Positions 15,434 to 23,017 are shown, counted from the stretch's first letter. The stretch: DNA of 24,625 nucleotides from JBOFDK01 sp051656485 (GCA_051656485.1 JBOGBZ010000175.1:1-24625), one strand, 5' to 3'. The notes: generated from the sequence alone by a model not told the origin. A program made the numbers and translations.

Positions 15434-16240
15434 TTATGCTGCTTGCATATACATATCATATTTTTCTATAGGAGTTAGTACCCCTAAATTTCTTTGTAAT
15501 CTTTTGTTGTTATAGTATTCAATATAGTCTTTTATCATCTCAATCACTGCATTCTTGCTATTAAATCTTTTTCCGTAATAACGTTCTCTTTTGATAATGC
15601 CCCAAAATCCTTCCATAGGACCATTATCAATACATTTCGCTACTCTTGACATACTTTGTGTCATTCCAGCAGATTCGATTTTCAAGTGGAATACACGGTT
15701 TGTATACTGAAAACCTCTATCGCTATGAAATAATGGTGTTGCATCAGGATTAGATTCAATAGCTACATCGAATGTATCAAAAACTAAAGCGTTATTATTA
15801 GAATCACCAATGATATAAGAGACAATTCTTCTATCATATAAATCCATAATTGCACTTAAATAAACTTTATGTTTTTGCGGACCAACATAATAATGAAATT
15901 CTGTTACATCCGTAAGCCATTTTTCATTTGGAGCATTTGCTTTAAATTCTCTATTTAAGATATTTTCAGCTATATGTTGTGGATTCGCTGCTTGCCTAGT
16001 GCAACCCTTGTTTGAATATTTTATGGTCGACTTAATATCTAGAGTACGACAAATGCGTAATACCCGCTTATCATTAGCCTTTATGTGGTGATATCGTTCT
16101 AAATCATCTCTAATTCGGCGATACCCCTTATCTGGGAATTGTTCATGAATTTTTTTGATCTCGCCTGCAATATGTCTATTCGTAAGTTCACTTGTTGGGA
16201 TCTCTCTATGTAACCATTTATAATAAGCTGATCGAGACAC
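15434..16240 (-). CDS. IS3-family transposase OrfB (DDE integrase)
   Basis: 268 residues from the first ATG, 16240. The HTH_21-type region (about 20-75, with DKGYRRIRDDLERY) is followed by the rve integrase core with LTDVTEF (Asp111), HSDRGFQYT (Asp174) and GPMEGFWGIIKRE (Glu210). Asp174 and Glu210 are 35 residues apart, the exact DD(35)E spacing. The same frame is open upstream (VRHEFIYQTIKEEH, NYSINTLCKIGGV) to the slippery site at 16373-16379. The active enzyme is therefore almost certainly an OrfA-OrfB fusion made by -1 frameshifting, and the ATG at 16240 may not be the true start. It catalyses excision and circle-mediated insertion of the element. Confidence 0.93.
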   Translation of the reverse strand: MSRSAYYKWLHREIPTSELTNRHIAGEIKKIHEQFPDKGYRRIRDDLERYHHIKANDKRVLRICRTLDIKSTIKYSNKGCTRQAANPQHIAENILNREFKANAPNEKWLTDVTEFHYYVGPQKHKVYLSAIMDLYDRRIVSYIIGDSNNNALVFDTFDVAIESNPDATPLFHSDRGFQYTNRVFHLKIESAGMTQSMSRVAKCIDNGPMEGFWGIIKRERYYGKRFNSKNAVIEMIKDYIEYYNNKRLQRNLGVLTPIEKYDMYMQAA

Positions 16241-16332
16241 CCCTCCAATCTTACATAATGTATTAATAGAATAGTTGTGCTGATTATGTTCTTCTTTAAT
16301 TGTCTGATATATAAATTCGTGACGAACTAGGC

Positions 16333-17010
16333 TTAATTCCGCCTCCTTTCGATTTCCTCTAGCTTTTTTAAGAAAGATAATTCCATTTGGGCTTGTTCTT
16401 TTTCAGCCCTTAATATTTTCATCTCTAAACGTAATCGCTGTAATTCGGTCATTTGATCTTCCGATTTTCGTTTTCCCCGACAATCTTGTAGTGCATCAAT
16501 ACCTTGATTTTCATACTTCACAACATAATTACGGGCTTGTTGATAGGATATTTTAAATCTTTGAGATGTTTCTATGTAATTATAATTATTTGAAATACAA
16601 TACTGTACAATTTCAACTCTCTCTTCAAAAGATGTTTTTCTTCCCTTAGTCATGATATTTTTTCCTCCAGATCCGGATGATTTGAGTTTCTCATGACCAG
16701 TATACTTTATAATCCATTGTCGAAGTGTCTTTGTATCAGAAATCTTGAATTTTCTACAAATATCACTTATAGAACCTTCTCCAGCAAGATATGAACGGAC
16801 AGCTGATTCTTTTTCAGCGGAAGTTCTTTTGGTCCATCCTTTAGTATAAAAGGCATCAATCCCAATAGATTGATAGTTTCTTACCCATCCTGCCAATGTA
16901 GTATAAGTAATACCACATGAAGTTGCCAAGGCATTAATATTTTGCTTGTTATTTAGAATCAGATTTACCAATCTAACTTTTTCCTCTGGTGAGTATTTAT
17001 TTTTATACAA
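16333..17010 (-). CDS. IS3-family transposase OrfA (helix-turn-helix)
   Basis: 225 residues, longer than the roughly 100-180 common for IS3-family OrfA. It binds the IS ends and provides the N-terminal part of the OrfAB transposase. Three related helix-turn-helix units are visible: YSPEEKVRLVNLIL...TYTTLAGWVRNY, SAEKESAVRSYLAGEGSISDICRKF...TLRQWIIKY, and SFEERVEIVQYC...QARNYVVKY. A leucine-zipper-like helix (LQRLRLEMKILRAEKEQAQ) ends it. The start is TTG at 17010, with AAGGAGGGAG just upstream. Near its 3' end TTA-AAA-AAG gives the -1 slippery sequence. Confidence 0.9.
   Translation of the reverse strand: MYKNKYSPEEKVRLVNLILNNKQNINALATSCGITYTTLAGWVRNYQSIGIDAFYTKGWTKRTSAEKESAVRSYLAGEGSISDICRKFKISDTKTLRQWIIKYTGHEKLKSSGSGGKNIMTKGRKTSFEERVEIVQYCISNNYNYIETSQRFKISYQQARNYVVKYENQGIDALQDCRGKRKSEDQMTELQRLRLEMKILRAEKEQAQMELSFLKKLEEIERRRN
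16373..16379 (-). promoter_or_regulatory. Programmed -1 frameshift site A-AAA-AAG
   Basis: The heptamer A AAA AAG lies in the OrfA frame as TTA-AAA-AAG about 13 codons before the OrfA stop. Shifting back by one base enters the open OrfB frame. AGGAGG follows closely downstream. This is the standard device by which IS3-family elements make OrfAB. Confidence 0.85.
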
Positions 17011-17068
17011 AAAGCTCCCTCCTTGATAAACAGTTTTATTATTTTAACTGTCTACCTAGAAGGGAGCA

Positions 17069-17297
17069 TATCAAGACCTAAGGGCTTTCGTCTTTTGAAT
17101 GGTGATATGCCATGCCAAAAAGACAAATCTAACAATTATACTTCTAGTATACCATAAAAAAAAATTTTATAAACATGTTCAAATCATCTTCTTCTCTCCC
17201 TTATTTTAGTACTCTGACCTATCTATAATGCAACTTTAAATTGCAAAATTAATAAAAAAGGAAATCTTAAATTGGTAGCTAAGTACGTTTATTGTAT
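17069..17297. other. Spacer between IS and decayed regulator, with second terminator arm
   Basis: ACCTAAGGGCTTT (17076-17088) is the proximal arm of the terminator split by the IS. Next to it GTCTTTT (17090-17096) and AAAAGAC (17118-17124) form another weak hairpin with ATGG/CCAT inside. The remainder to 17297 is AT-rich, and I see no gene or clear signal in it. Confidence 0.5.
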
Positions 17298-18091
17298 TTA
17301 TAGTACATTAATAAGTTCATGATCTTCATTCATCAACTTCCCCATCATCTGCTCAAATATATACTCATTACATCCCTGCTTAGGTAATTGTGCCAAAAGT
17401 TCTATCTTACACTTATCCGCTGCCTCTTGATTATCTGTTCTTCTATAGGTTTTCCATAGTACCCACCATGCATTAAAACACTGATGTACATCATTTGTAT
17501 GGTTAATAATAAAATCAAAACAAGTTTTTACATAATTAATATCTTTTAATACATAGGCCGCTTCCATAAGGTTTGGATATATTTCTAATTGCTCTTCCTC
17601 GTTGAATGTATCAATGTATTCTCTACCTAATTTCAGCATGGTTTCGTACTGATACGTATTTCCAAGTGCAATCAGTAAATAGTTTAAGCTTTCTGCCGTC
17701 TTTGCCACTTCAAACTGTGCCCTGTATGCTTCTACAAAAGAAACGTCCCCCAGCATGGCCTTTGTACGGATAAGTTGAATAGTAGCTCGCTTTACGTCCT
17801 TTTGATCTGTCGCTACTTCAAGAAGTTCTTGGCAAGCTTCTTGCCCTTTCTGTAAAAATCCATGAGCTCTATAGTTTTCTAGTTTGATTAGTTGCTTGAG
17901 TCCCTCTGTATCTTGGGATTGTATATTTAATAACGTATTAATCGCTTCTTTAGCTTCCTTGTAATTCTTATCATTAGGCTGCACCCTATATCTCGAAGTA
18001 AGAAGTTCTACCGTCTTAAGTTCTGTATTGCCAAACAAGGTATCTATAGAAATATTGAAGAAAAGTGCTATCTTAGGAATTAGATATACAT
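17298..18091 (-). pseudogene. XRE-TPR type regulator with its DNA-binding domain deleted
   Basis: The readable frame (18038 to 17298, 246 residues, starting only at a TTG) is an alpha-helical, TPR-like domain. Extending the same frame upstream gives ENVYLIPKIALFFNISIDTLFG, the typical last 20 residues of an XRE helix-turn-helix, and then a stop. The native ribosome binding site and ATG can be placed at 18091 by comparison with the hydrolase leader, but that frame ends after three codons. Only 53 bases separate this ATG from the TTG, so about 40 residues holding the recognition helices are gone and the frame is shifted. A short TPR protein could still be made from the TTG but could not bind DNA. 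Its promoter is the second copy of the dyad block. Confidence 0.8.
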
Positions 18092-18108
18092 TTTCTCATC
18101 CACCCTTC

Positions 18109-18195
18109 AATTTTTGAAGTGTTAACGCTTCTTAATCCTATTATAAATGATAGATAGATTTTTGCCTAACGACTAGTAGTTGTGTTTTTTACAAC
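18109..18195 (-). repeat. Duplicated promoter-operator block, copy 2
   Basis: Partner of 15205-15291; same orientation, same length, no gaps. Homology ends abruptly after ACAAC in both copies. The block lies between the truncated XRE gene and the divergent toxin-antitoxin operon. Confidence 0.85.
18140..18195 (-). promoter_or_regulatory. Promoter and dyad of the truncated XRE regulator
   Basis: TAGGCA (18163-18168), 17 bases, TATAAT (18140-18145) on the minus strand, identical in boxes and spacing to the hydrolase promoter. The dyad at 18168-18181, AACGACTAGTAGTT, keeps AAC/GTT arms and an ACTAGT core with one mismatched pair. GTTGT (18179-18183) and ACAAC (18191-18195) follow as in copy 1. 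Confidence 0.65.
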
Positions 18196-18235
18196 TTTAT
18201 ATGATATTTTTTTAATTAATGTTACATTGTATTGA

Positions 18236-18270
18236 TATTGTGCATATACTGTATTACAATTGATTATAAT
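18236..18270 (+). promoter_or_regulatory. Likely promoter-operator of the toxin-antitoxin operon
   Basis: TATAAT at 18265-18270 lies 19 bases before the antitoxin ATG, with no good -35 box. ATTGT (18237-18241) and ACAAT (18256-18260) form an inverted repeat where the -35 should be. This would suit an autorepressed RelB-type promoter, but it is a weak call. Confidence 0.4.
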
Positions 18271-18288
18271 ATTATTGGAGGTGATCAC

Positions 18289-18558
18289 ATGGCTCAAACA
18301 ACTTTAAGTGTTCGTATGGATGAAAATGTAAAAAAACAATTTGATGCTTTTTGTAATGAAGTAGGTATGAATGCTTCAGTGGCTATCAATCTATTTGCTA
18401 AAGCCGTTCTTAGAGAACGTCGTATTCCTTTTGAAATTGGATTAGGTGATGATCCTTTCTATTCAGAAGTTAATCAAGCCCGTCTTGCTAAAGCTATTGA
18501 AAATATGGATGCTGGCTTTAGTACTGCTCATGATTTAATAGAGGTGGAAGATGATTAA
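18289..18558 (+). CDS. RelB/DinJ-family antitoxin
   Basis: 89 residues. The N-terminal ribbon-helix-helix (TTLSVRMDENVKKQFDAF, then VGMNASVAINLFAKAVL) binds DNA and dimerises. The C-terminal tail with RRIPFEIGLGDDPFY and the acidic end wraps the toxin. An open frame begins at 18232, but GGAGGTGA lies right before the ATG at 18289 and the family starts with MA-T-L-VRMD, so I take 18289. The gene overlaps the toxin gene by eight bases. The protein should neutralise the toxin and, with it, repress the operon. RelB/DinJ antitoxins have a different fold from YefM, the standard partner of YoeB. Confidence 0.92.
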   Translation: MAQTTLSVRMDENVKKQFDAFCNEVGMNASVAINLFAKAVLRERRIPFEIGLGDDPFYSEVNQARLAKAIENMDAGFSTAHDLIEVEDD

Positions 18559-18814
18559 ACTCTGGGGTGATGAAGCCTGGGAAGATTACCTATACTGGCA
18601 AAATCAAGATAGAAAAACACTTAAACGTATTAATCAGATTATCAAGGATATTGACAGAAGTGGGTATGATGGTATCGGTAAACCTGAACCTCTAAAAGGT
18701 AATTTATCTGGTTATTGGAGTAGACGTATAGATAGTTGTAATCGTATTGTCTATCGTATTGAAAATAACCAAATTCAAATTGTACAGTGTGGCTCTCATT
18801 ATCGAGATAAATAG
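18551..18814 (+). CDS. YoeB/Txe-family mRNA interferase toxin
   Basis: 87 residues. It is expected to cleave mRNA in the ribosomal A site and stop translation. DEAWEDYLYWQ and GIGKPEPLKGNLSGYWSRRI are the family signatures. Glu46, Arg65, His83 and Tyr84 fall at the same numbers as the catalytic residues of E. coli YoeB, so the toxin looks active. It ends in three additional residues (RDK) after His-Tyr. Its ATG lies within the last codons of the antitoxin gene, which couples toxin synthesis to antitoxin translation. A hairpin terminator follows shortly. Confidence 0.93.
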   Translation: MIKLWGDEAWEDYLYWQNQDRKTLKRINQIIKDIDRSGYDGIGKPEPLKGNLSGYWSRRIDSCNRIVYRIENNQIQIVQCGSHYRDK

Positions 18815-18825
18815 CATCTATAGAA

Positions 18826-18854
18826 AAGGCGTATTCCTTCGTGGAATACGCCTT
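18826..18854. terminator. Bidirectional rho-independent terminator
   Basis: AAGGCGTATTCC (18826-18837) and GGAATACGCCTT (18843-18854) form a 12-bp perfect stem with a 5-base loop. It lies between the toxin gene and the end of the ABC exporter operon on the other strand; the tails are TTCTTA (plus) and TTTTCTAT (minus). Confidence 0.8.
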
Positions 18855-18863
18855 CTTACTTGC

Positions 18864-20720
18864 TTAACTATTTTCAAACTGGCTATTATAAAGCTTCGCA
18901 TAGAAGCCATCTTTTGCTAAAAGCTCATGATGTGTGCCTTGCTCTACGATATCGCCTTTATCCATAACGAGTATCAAATCTGCATTGCGGATCGTTGAAA
19001 GGCGGTGTGCGATGATAAAACTTGTGCGGCCTTTCATGAGGTTCTCCATCGCTTCTTGGATAAGGACTTCTGTACGTGTATCTACTGAACTTGTGGCCTC
19101 ATCTAGTATAAGGATTTTTGGATCTGCAAGAATTGCACGTGCTATGGTGAGCAGCTGTTTTTGTCCTTGAGAAACGTTGGTCGCTTCTTCATTAAGCACC
19201 ATATTGTAGCCATCTGGTAGTGTCTTTACAAAGTGGTGTACACGGGCTGCCTTAGCAGCTCTTATAACATCTTCTTCTGTCGCATCTAGTTTACCGTAGC
19301 GAATATTTTCTTTAATACTACCATTAAAGAGCCATGTATCTTGAAGTACCATCCCGAATAGGTCTCTTAATTCACTTCTGTTGAAGTCACGAATGTCATG
19401 ACCATCGATACGAATAGCTCCTTCACTGATATCATAGAAGCGCATGAGTAGCTTAATCATTGTCGTCTTACCAGCACCTGTTGGTCCTACGATAGCTACT
19501 TTTTGTCCTTGCTTCACATGTGCTGTAAAATCGTTAACGATAATCTTCTCTGGATTATAACCAAAGTGTACATTTTCAAAATCTACATAGCCTTCTATAT
19601 CTGAAGTAGCTACTGGATTTTCTACCACTTGTACTTCTTCGTCTTCACCTAAGAATTCAAATACACGTTCTGCTGCCGCAGCTGTCGCTTGCATAAGGTT
19701 AGCTACCTGTGCTGTCTGAGCGATAGGTTGATTAAATGAACGCATGTATTGGATGAATGAAAGGATATCCCCTACCTCGATACGTTGTCTGATGGCTAAC
19801 CATCCTCCAAGTATTGATACAAGTACATAACCAATATTCCCGATGAAGCTCATGATAGGCATCATCATACCTGATATAAACTGAGACTTCCATGCTGATT
19901 GGTAGAGTTTATCATTAAGTTTCTCAAACTCAACGATGGCATCTTCCTCACCATTGAACGCTTTTACGATTGAGTGACCACCGTAGACTTCCTCTACTTG
20001 CCCATTTACATGACCTAAATACTCTTGTTGTTCTTGGAAATACTTTTGTGATCTCTTAACAACACCTGAGATAAAGACCATCGATAATGGTAAGACAAGA
20101 AGTGCTACCATTGTCATTGTAACGCTGATAGAGAACATCATAATTAATACCCCTACAAGGGTTGTCATAGCTGTAATCACTTGTGTCATACTTTGATTTA
20201 AGTTCTGGCTAATGCTATCAACGTCATTGGTTACACGAGATAATACTTCACCATGAGTTCTTGTATCAAAGTAGTTCAGTGGCATACGATTCATCTTCTC
20301 TGAGATTTCTTTTCGTAAGTTGTAAGATACTTTTTGTGAGATACCTGACATCACAAAGTTTTGTATAAAAGCAAAAAGTGCACTAATCACATAGAGGCTT
20401 AATAAGAAGATAAGTAACTGACCAATCGCAGTAAAATCAATCCCTGATCCGCTACCACTTACTTTGCTTACAAGTCCTTCGAAGATTTTTGTCGTTGCTT
20501 TACCTAGGAATTTTGGTCCTACGATAGAGAAAGCTGCACTTCCTATAGCAAAGATAATAACCATTAAGATTCTGAATCTAAAAGGTTTGAGGTAAGCCGC
20601 AAGATTCTTCATCGTACCTTTGAAGTCTTTTGCTTTCTCGCCTCCCATACCGCCCATAGGGCCATGGCCACCCATCGGACCTCTTGGTCCCATGCTTTTT
20701 TTGTTATTCATTTTACTCAT
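18864..20720 (-). CDS. Heterodimeric ABC exporter, subunit with canonical ATPase site
   Basis: 618 residues: an N-terminal Gly/Met/Pro-rich tail (MGPRGPMGGHGPMGGMGG) of about 28 residues, a six-helix exporter membrane domain (about 50-345), then the nucleotide-binding domain. Walker A GPTGAGKTT (from 412), signature NVSQGQ (515-520), and Walker B ILILDE with catalytic Glu541 are complete. It pairs with the 719-residue subunit encoded just upstream; the genes overlap by eight bases and AAGGAGG lies inside the upstream gene's end. Such pairs (BmrCD, LmrCD, TM287/288 type) export drugs or lipophilic compounds. The substrate is unknown. The MarR gene next door fits a drug- or stress-induced efflux role. 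Confidence 0.92.
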   Translation of the reverse strand: MSKMNNKKSMGPRGPMGGHGPMGGMGGEKAKDFKGTMKNLAAYLKPFRFRILMVIIFAIGSAAFSIVGPKFLGKATTKIFEGLVSKVSGSGSGIDFTAIGQLLIFLLSLYVISALFAFIQNFVMSGISQKVSYNLRKEISEKMNRMPLNYFDTRTHGEVLSRVTNDVDSISQNLNQSMTQVITAMTTLVGVLIMMFSISVTMTMVALLVLPLSMVFISGVVKRSQKYFQEQQEYLGHVNGQVEEVYGGHSIVKAFNGEEDAIVEFEKLNDKLYQSAWKSQFISGMMMPIMSFIGNIGYVLVSILGGWLAIRQRIEVGDILSFIQYMRSFNQPIAQTAQVANLMQATAAAAERVFEFLGEDEEVQVVENPVATSDIEGYVDFENVHFGYNPEKIIVNDFTAHVKQGQKVAIVGPTGAGKTTMIKLLMRFYDISEGAIRIDGHDIRDFNRSELRDLFGMVLQDTWLFNGSIKENIRYGKLDATEEDVIRAAKAARVHHFVKTLPDGYNMVLNEEATNVSQGQKQLLTIARAILADPKILILDEATSSVDTRTEVLIQEAMENLMKGRTSFIIAHRLSTIRNADLILVMDKGDIVEQGTHHELLAKDGFYAKLYNSQFENS

Positions 20721-22872
20721 GAGCTAATTCCTCCTTTGACAACTGAGATAAGGCAATCTGCTCATAAACTTCGCAGTCTTTTAATAATGTTTCATGTGTT
20801 CCAATACCTACTACTTTCCCTTCTTCAAGTACCACGATTTGGTCTGCATGAAGGATGGTACTAATACGCTGTGCAACGATAAGCACTGTACTGTCTGCTG
20901 TCTCTTCCTTAAGTGCTTTACGTAGTGTCACATCCGTCTTGTAATCAAGAGCAGAGAAACTATCGTCAAATATATAAATCTCTGGATTCTTCGCAATGGC
21001 ACGTGCAATAGAAAGTCTTTGCTTTTGCCCACCTGATACGTTGGTTCCACCTTGTGAAATCTCTGACTCGAAGCCATCTTCCTTAGCTGCTATAAAATCT
21101 ATTGCTTGTGCAATCTCAGCAGCTTTCTTGATTTCATCTTCTGAAGCATCTTTCTTACCATATCTTAAGTTACTATCGATTGTACCTGAGAAGAGTACAC
21201 CTTTTTGTGGCACGTAACCTATCTTCTCACGTAAGTCATGTATGCTTACATCTTTTACATTGACTCCATCTACTAGAATTTCACCTTGTGTCACATCATA
21301 AAATCTAGGGATAAGGTTAATAAGTGTGGACTTACCACTTCCTGTACTTCCGATGAAAGCAGTGGTCTCCCCTGGTCTTGCAGTGAACGTGATGTCATGA
21401 AGTACATCTTCATCTGCATGAGGGTATCTAAAGCATACATCTTTAAATGTTACCACCCCTTTTTGCTCTGATTTGAATGCTTTTGGTTTCGCATTTTCTT
21501 TAATAACGCCATCTACACGTAATACTTCATCTATACGAACTGCTGATACAGAAGCTCTTGGAAGCATGATTGATACCATTGAAATCATAAGGAAACTCAT
21601 GATAATTTGCATTGTATATTGGATAAATGCCATCATATCACCAACTTGCATCGTTCCTGCATCTACGCTATGTGAACCATTCCATACGATAAGGATTGTA
21701 ATAACGTTCATAATAAGCATCATCAGTGGCATCATCATAGACATCACACGATTTACAAATAGCGTCGTCTGTGTAAGGTCTTTATTCGCCTTATCAAAAC
21801 GCTCTTCTTCATGCTTCTGTGTGCTAAAAGCACGGATAACGAGCATCCCTGTAAGGATCTCACGCATAACGAGGTTTACTTTATCTACCAACTTCTGTAC
21901 TGCCTTGAACTTCGGCATAGCCACTGCGAAAAGTACAAGAACAAGTGAAAGAATAGCCATTACTGCTACCCCAATAATCCATGCCATTGATGTATCTGTA
22001 CCTAGTACCTTGATGAAGCCACCAAGCCCTAAGATTGGTGCGTAGAATACGACACGTAATAGCATCACCATCAACATCTGTATTTGCTGAATATCATTTG
22101 TACTTCTCGTAATAAGTGATGCTGTAGAGAATTGATCCATCTCTGTATTTGAGAAAGATACGACCTTCTTGAAGACATTCTTTCTTAAGTCTCTACCAAG
22201 TCCTGCTGCCACACGTGCACCTAGGAACCCTACTGTTACAGTAGCCGCCATACTAATCAGTGCGATCAGAAGCATCTTGCCACCTGCACCTAAGATGTAC
22301 ATATTCTGCATTGTCTCAGTATTCATACCGATGGCTTCATACTCGTTCTTCACATAAGATGTCGCCGCTTGTGTAATCATACTTTCTGGCATTGTAGCGA
22401 ACTTTTCTTCTATCTGTGTATTGAAAGCTTCTTTCTGTTCTGGAGCCATCATTCCAAACATCTTGAAAAGTGACTCTGTGTCTTTTGGCATACCTTCTGG
22501 TAAGTTAGTGCCCTCTGTCATCATATTCAGAAGTACCATTGGCTTTCCAAACGCTGTATTAAGCGCTTCTTTTACTACTTTGTCTTTTGTTTGAAGCTCA
22601 TAAATCGATGTATCTTCTTCAGATAGACCGTAATTTTCTTGTACTAATTGTTTGTCATCTTCATTCATAAGAAGCAGAATCTTATCTAGCTCTGTCTTTC
22701 TTATCTGAACTGGTACTGCATCCTCTACGCCACCTTGCTGAATCCCTACATTAACAATGTTGGATGTGTAGTCTGGTAGTGAGAGGTCACATACTGCCTG
22801 GATAACTAATAACACAACGATTGCCGCTATAGGTAATACGGAGTGCTTGAGATACTTAATCATCTTTAACAT
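20713..22872 (-). CDS. Heterodimeric ABC exporter, subunit with degenerate ATPase site and large extracellular domain
   Basis: 719 residues. TM1 (about 10-28) is followed by a hydrophilic insert of roughly 150 residues (about 45-195) before TM2, an extracellular domain of the kind seen in some heterodimeric exporters such as BmrD. The nucleotide-binding domain has Walker A GSTGSGKST (from 508) and signature NVSGGQ (611-616). Its Walker B reads IYIFDD, with Asp637 where the catalytic Glu normally is. This is the expected non-hydrolysing site of an asymmetric pair. It is the first gene of the two-gene operon, with AGGGGG before the ATG and a near-consensus promoter at 22915-22943, divergent from marR. 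Confidence 0.92.
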   Translation of the reverse strand: MLKMIKYLKHSVLPIAAIVVLLVIQAVCDLSLPDYTSNIVNVGIQQGGVEDAVPVQIRKTELDKILLLMNEDDKQLVQENYGLSEEDTSIYELQTKDKVVKEALNTAFGKPMVLLNMMTEGTNLPEGMPKDTESLFKMFGMMAPEQKEAFNTQIEEKFATMPESMITQAATSYVKNEYEAIGMNTETMQNMYILGAGGKMLLIALISMAATVTVGFLGARVAAGLGRDLRKNVFKKVVSFSNTEMDQFSTASLITRSTNDIQQIQMLMVMLLRVVFYAPILGLGGFIKVLGTDTSMAWIIGVAVMAILSLVLVLFAVAMPKFKAVQKLVDKVNLVMREILTGMLVIRAFSTQKHEEERFDKANKDLTQTTLFVNRVMSMMMPLMMLIMNVITILIVWNGSHSVDAGTMQVGDMMAFIQYTMQIIMSFLMISMVSIMLPRASVSAVRIDEVLRVDGVIKENAKPKAFKSEQKGVVTFKDVCFRYPHADEDVLHDITFTARPGETTAFIGSTGSGKSTLINLIPRFYDVTQGEILVDGVNVKDVSIHDLREKIGYVPQKGVLFSGTIDSNLRYGKKDASEDEIKKAAEIAQAIDFIAAKEDGFESEISQGGTNVSGGQKQRLSIARAIAKNPEIYIFDDSFSALDYKTDVTLRKALKEETADSTVLIVAQRISTILHADQIVVLEEGKVVGIGTHETLLKDCEVYEQIALSQLSKEELAHE

Positions 22873-22914
22873 GGTGTTCCCCCTTTTAAGTCATTCTTTT
22901 ATGATTTTATATTA

Positions 22915-22943
22915 ATTATATTTTCATAACTATTATAAGTCAA
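22915..22943 (-). promoter_or_regulatory. Promoter of the ABC exporter operon
   Basis: On the minus strand TTGACT (22938-22943), exactly 17 bases, TATAAT (22915-22920). This is one mismatch from the full consensus and should be very strong unless repressed. Confidence 0.8.
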
Positions 22944-22953
22944 TAACTTTTAT
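22935..22953. promoter_or_regulatory. Candidate MarR operator
   Basis: ATAAGTCAATAACTTTTAT contains AAGT-CAATA-ACTT (22937-22949), a dyad with a 5-base centre. It covers the -35 box of the exporter promoter and ends where the -35 box of the marR promoter begins (22954), so one bound MarR dimer could block both promoters. Confidence 0.5.
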
Positions 22954-22982
22954 TTGTATAAATGCCCTATTTGGGGTATACT
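22954..22982 (+). promoter_or_regulatory. Promoter of the marR gene
   Basis: TTGTAT (22954-22959), 17 bases, TATACT (22977-22982), 35 bases before the marR ATG. Within the spacer GCCC-TATTT-GGGG forms a small dyad that could be a second regulator site. Confidence 0.65.
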
Positions 22983-23017
22983 AGCTTATATAAGGAATCA
23001 CACAAGGAGCGAGTATT

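Larger units (their letters stand above)
15359..17068 (-). mobile_element. IS3-family insertion sequence, apparently intact
   Basis: The element is about 1.71 kb, bounded by imperfect 20-bp inverted repeats. The left end TGCTTCCCGTCAAGTAGACA (15359-15378) and the complement of the right end TGCTCCCTTCTAGGTAGACA (17049-17068) match at 14 of 20 positions and start with the TG typical of this family. It holds orfA and orfB with a -1 frameshift signal, and both frames are open with a full DDE triad. No duplication directly abuts the repeats. CAAG occurs on both sides a few bases out (15349-15352, 17072-17075) and may be the target duplication. The element landed in the loop of a terminator hairpin. 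Confidence 0.9.

Noticed and set aside
15349..17075. Firm target-site duplication for the IS element
   Set aside because: CAAG is found on both sides but 6 and 3 bases outside the TG...CA ends, so I report it only as possible.
18232..18288. Longer N terminus for the RelB-type antitoxin
   Set aside because: The additional 19 codons overlap the likely promoter and lack a ribosome binding site; GGAGGTGA clearly marks 18289.
21473..22045. 190-codon plus-strand frame opposite the large ABC subunit
   Set aside because: Its length comes from mirrored hydrophobic codons of the membrane domain; it has no start signals.
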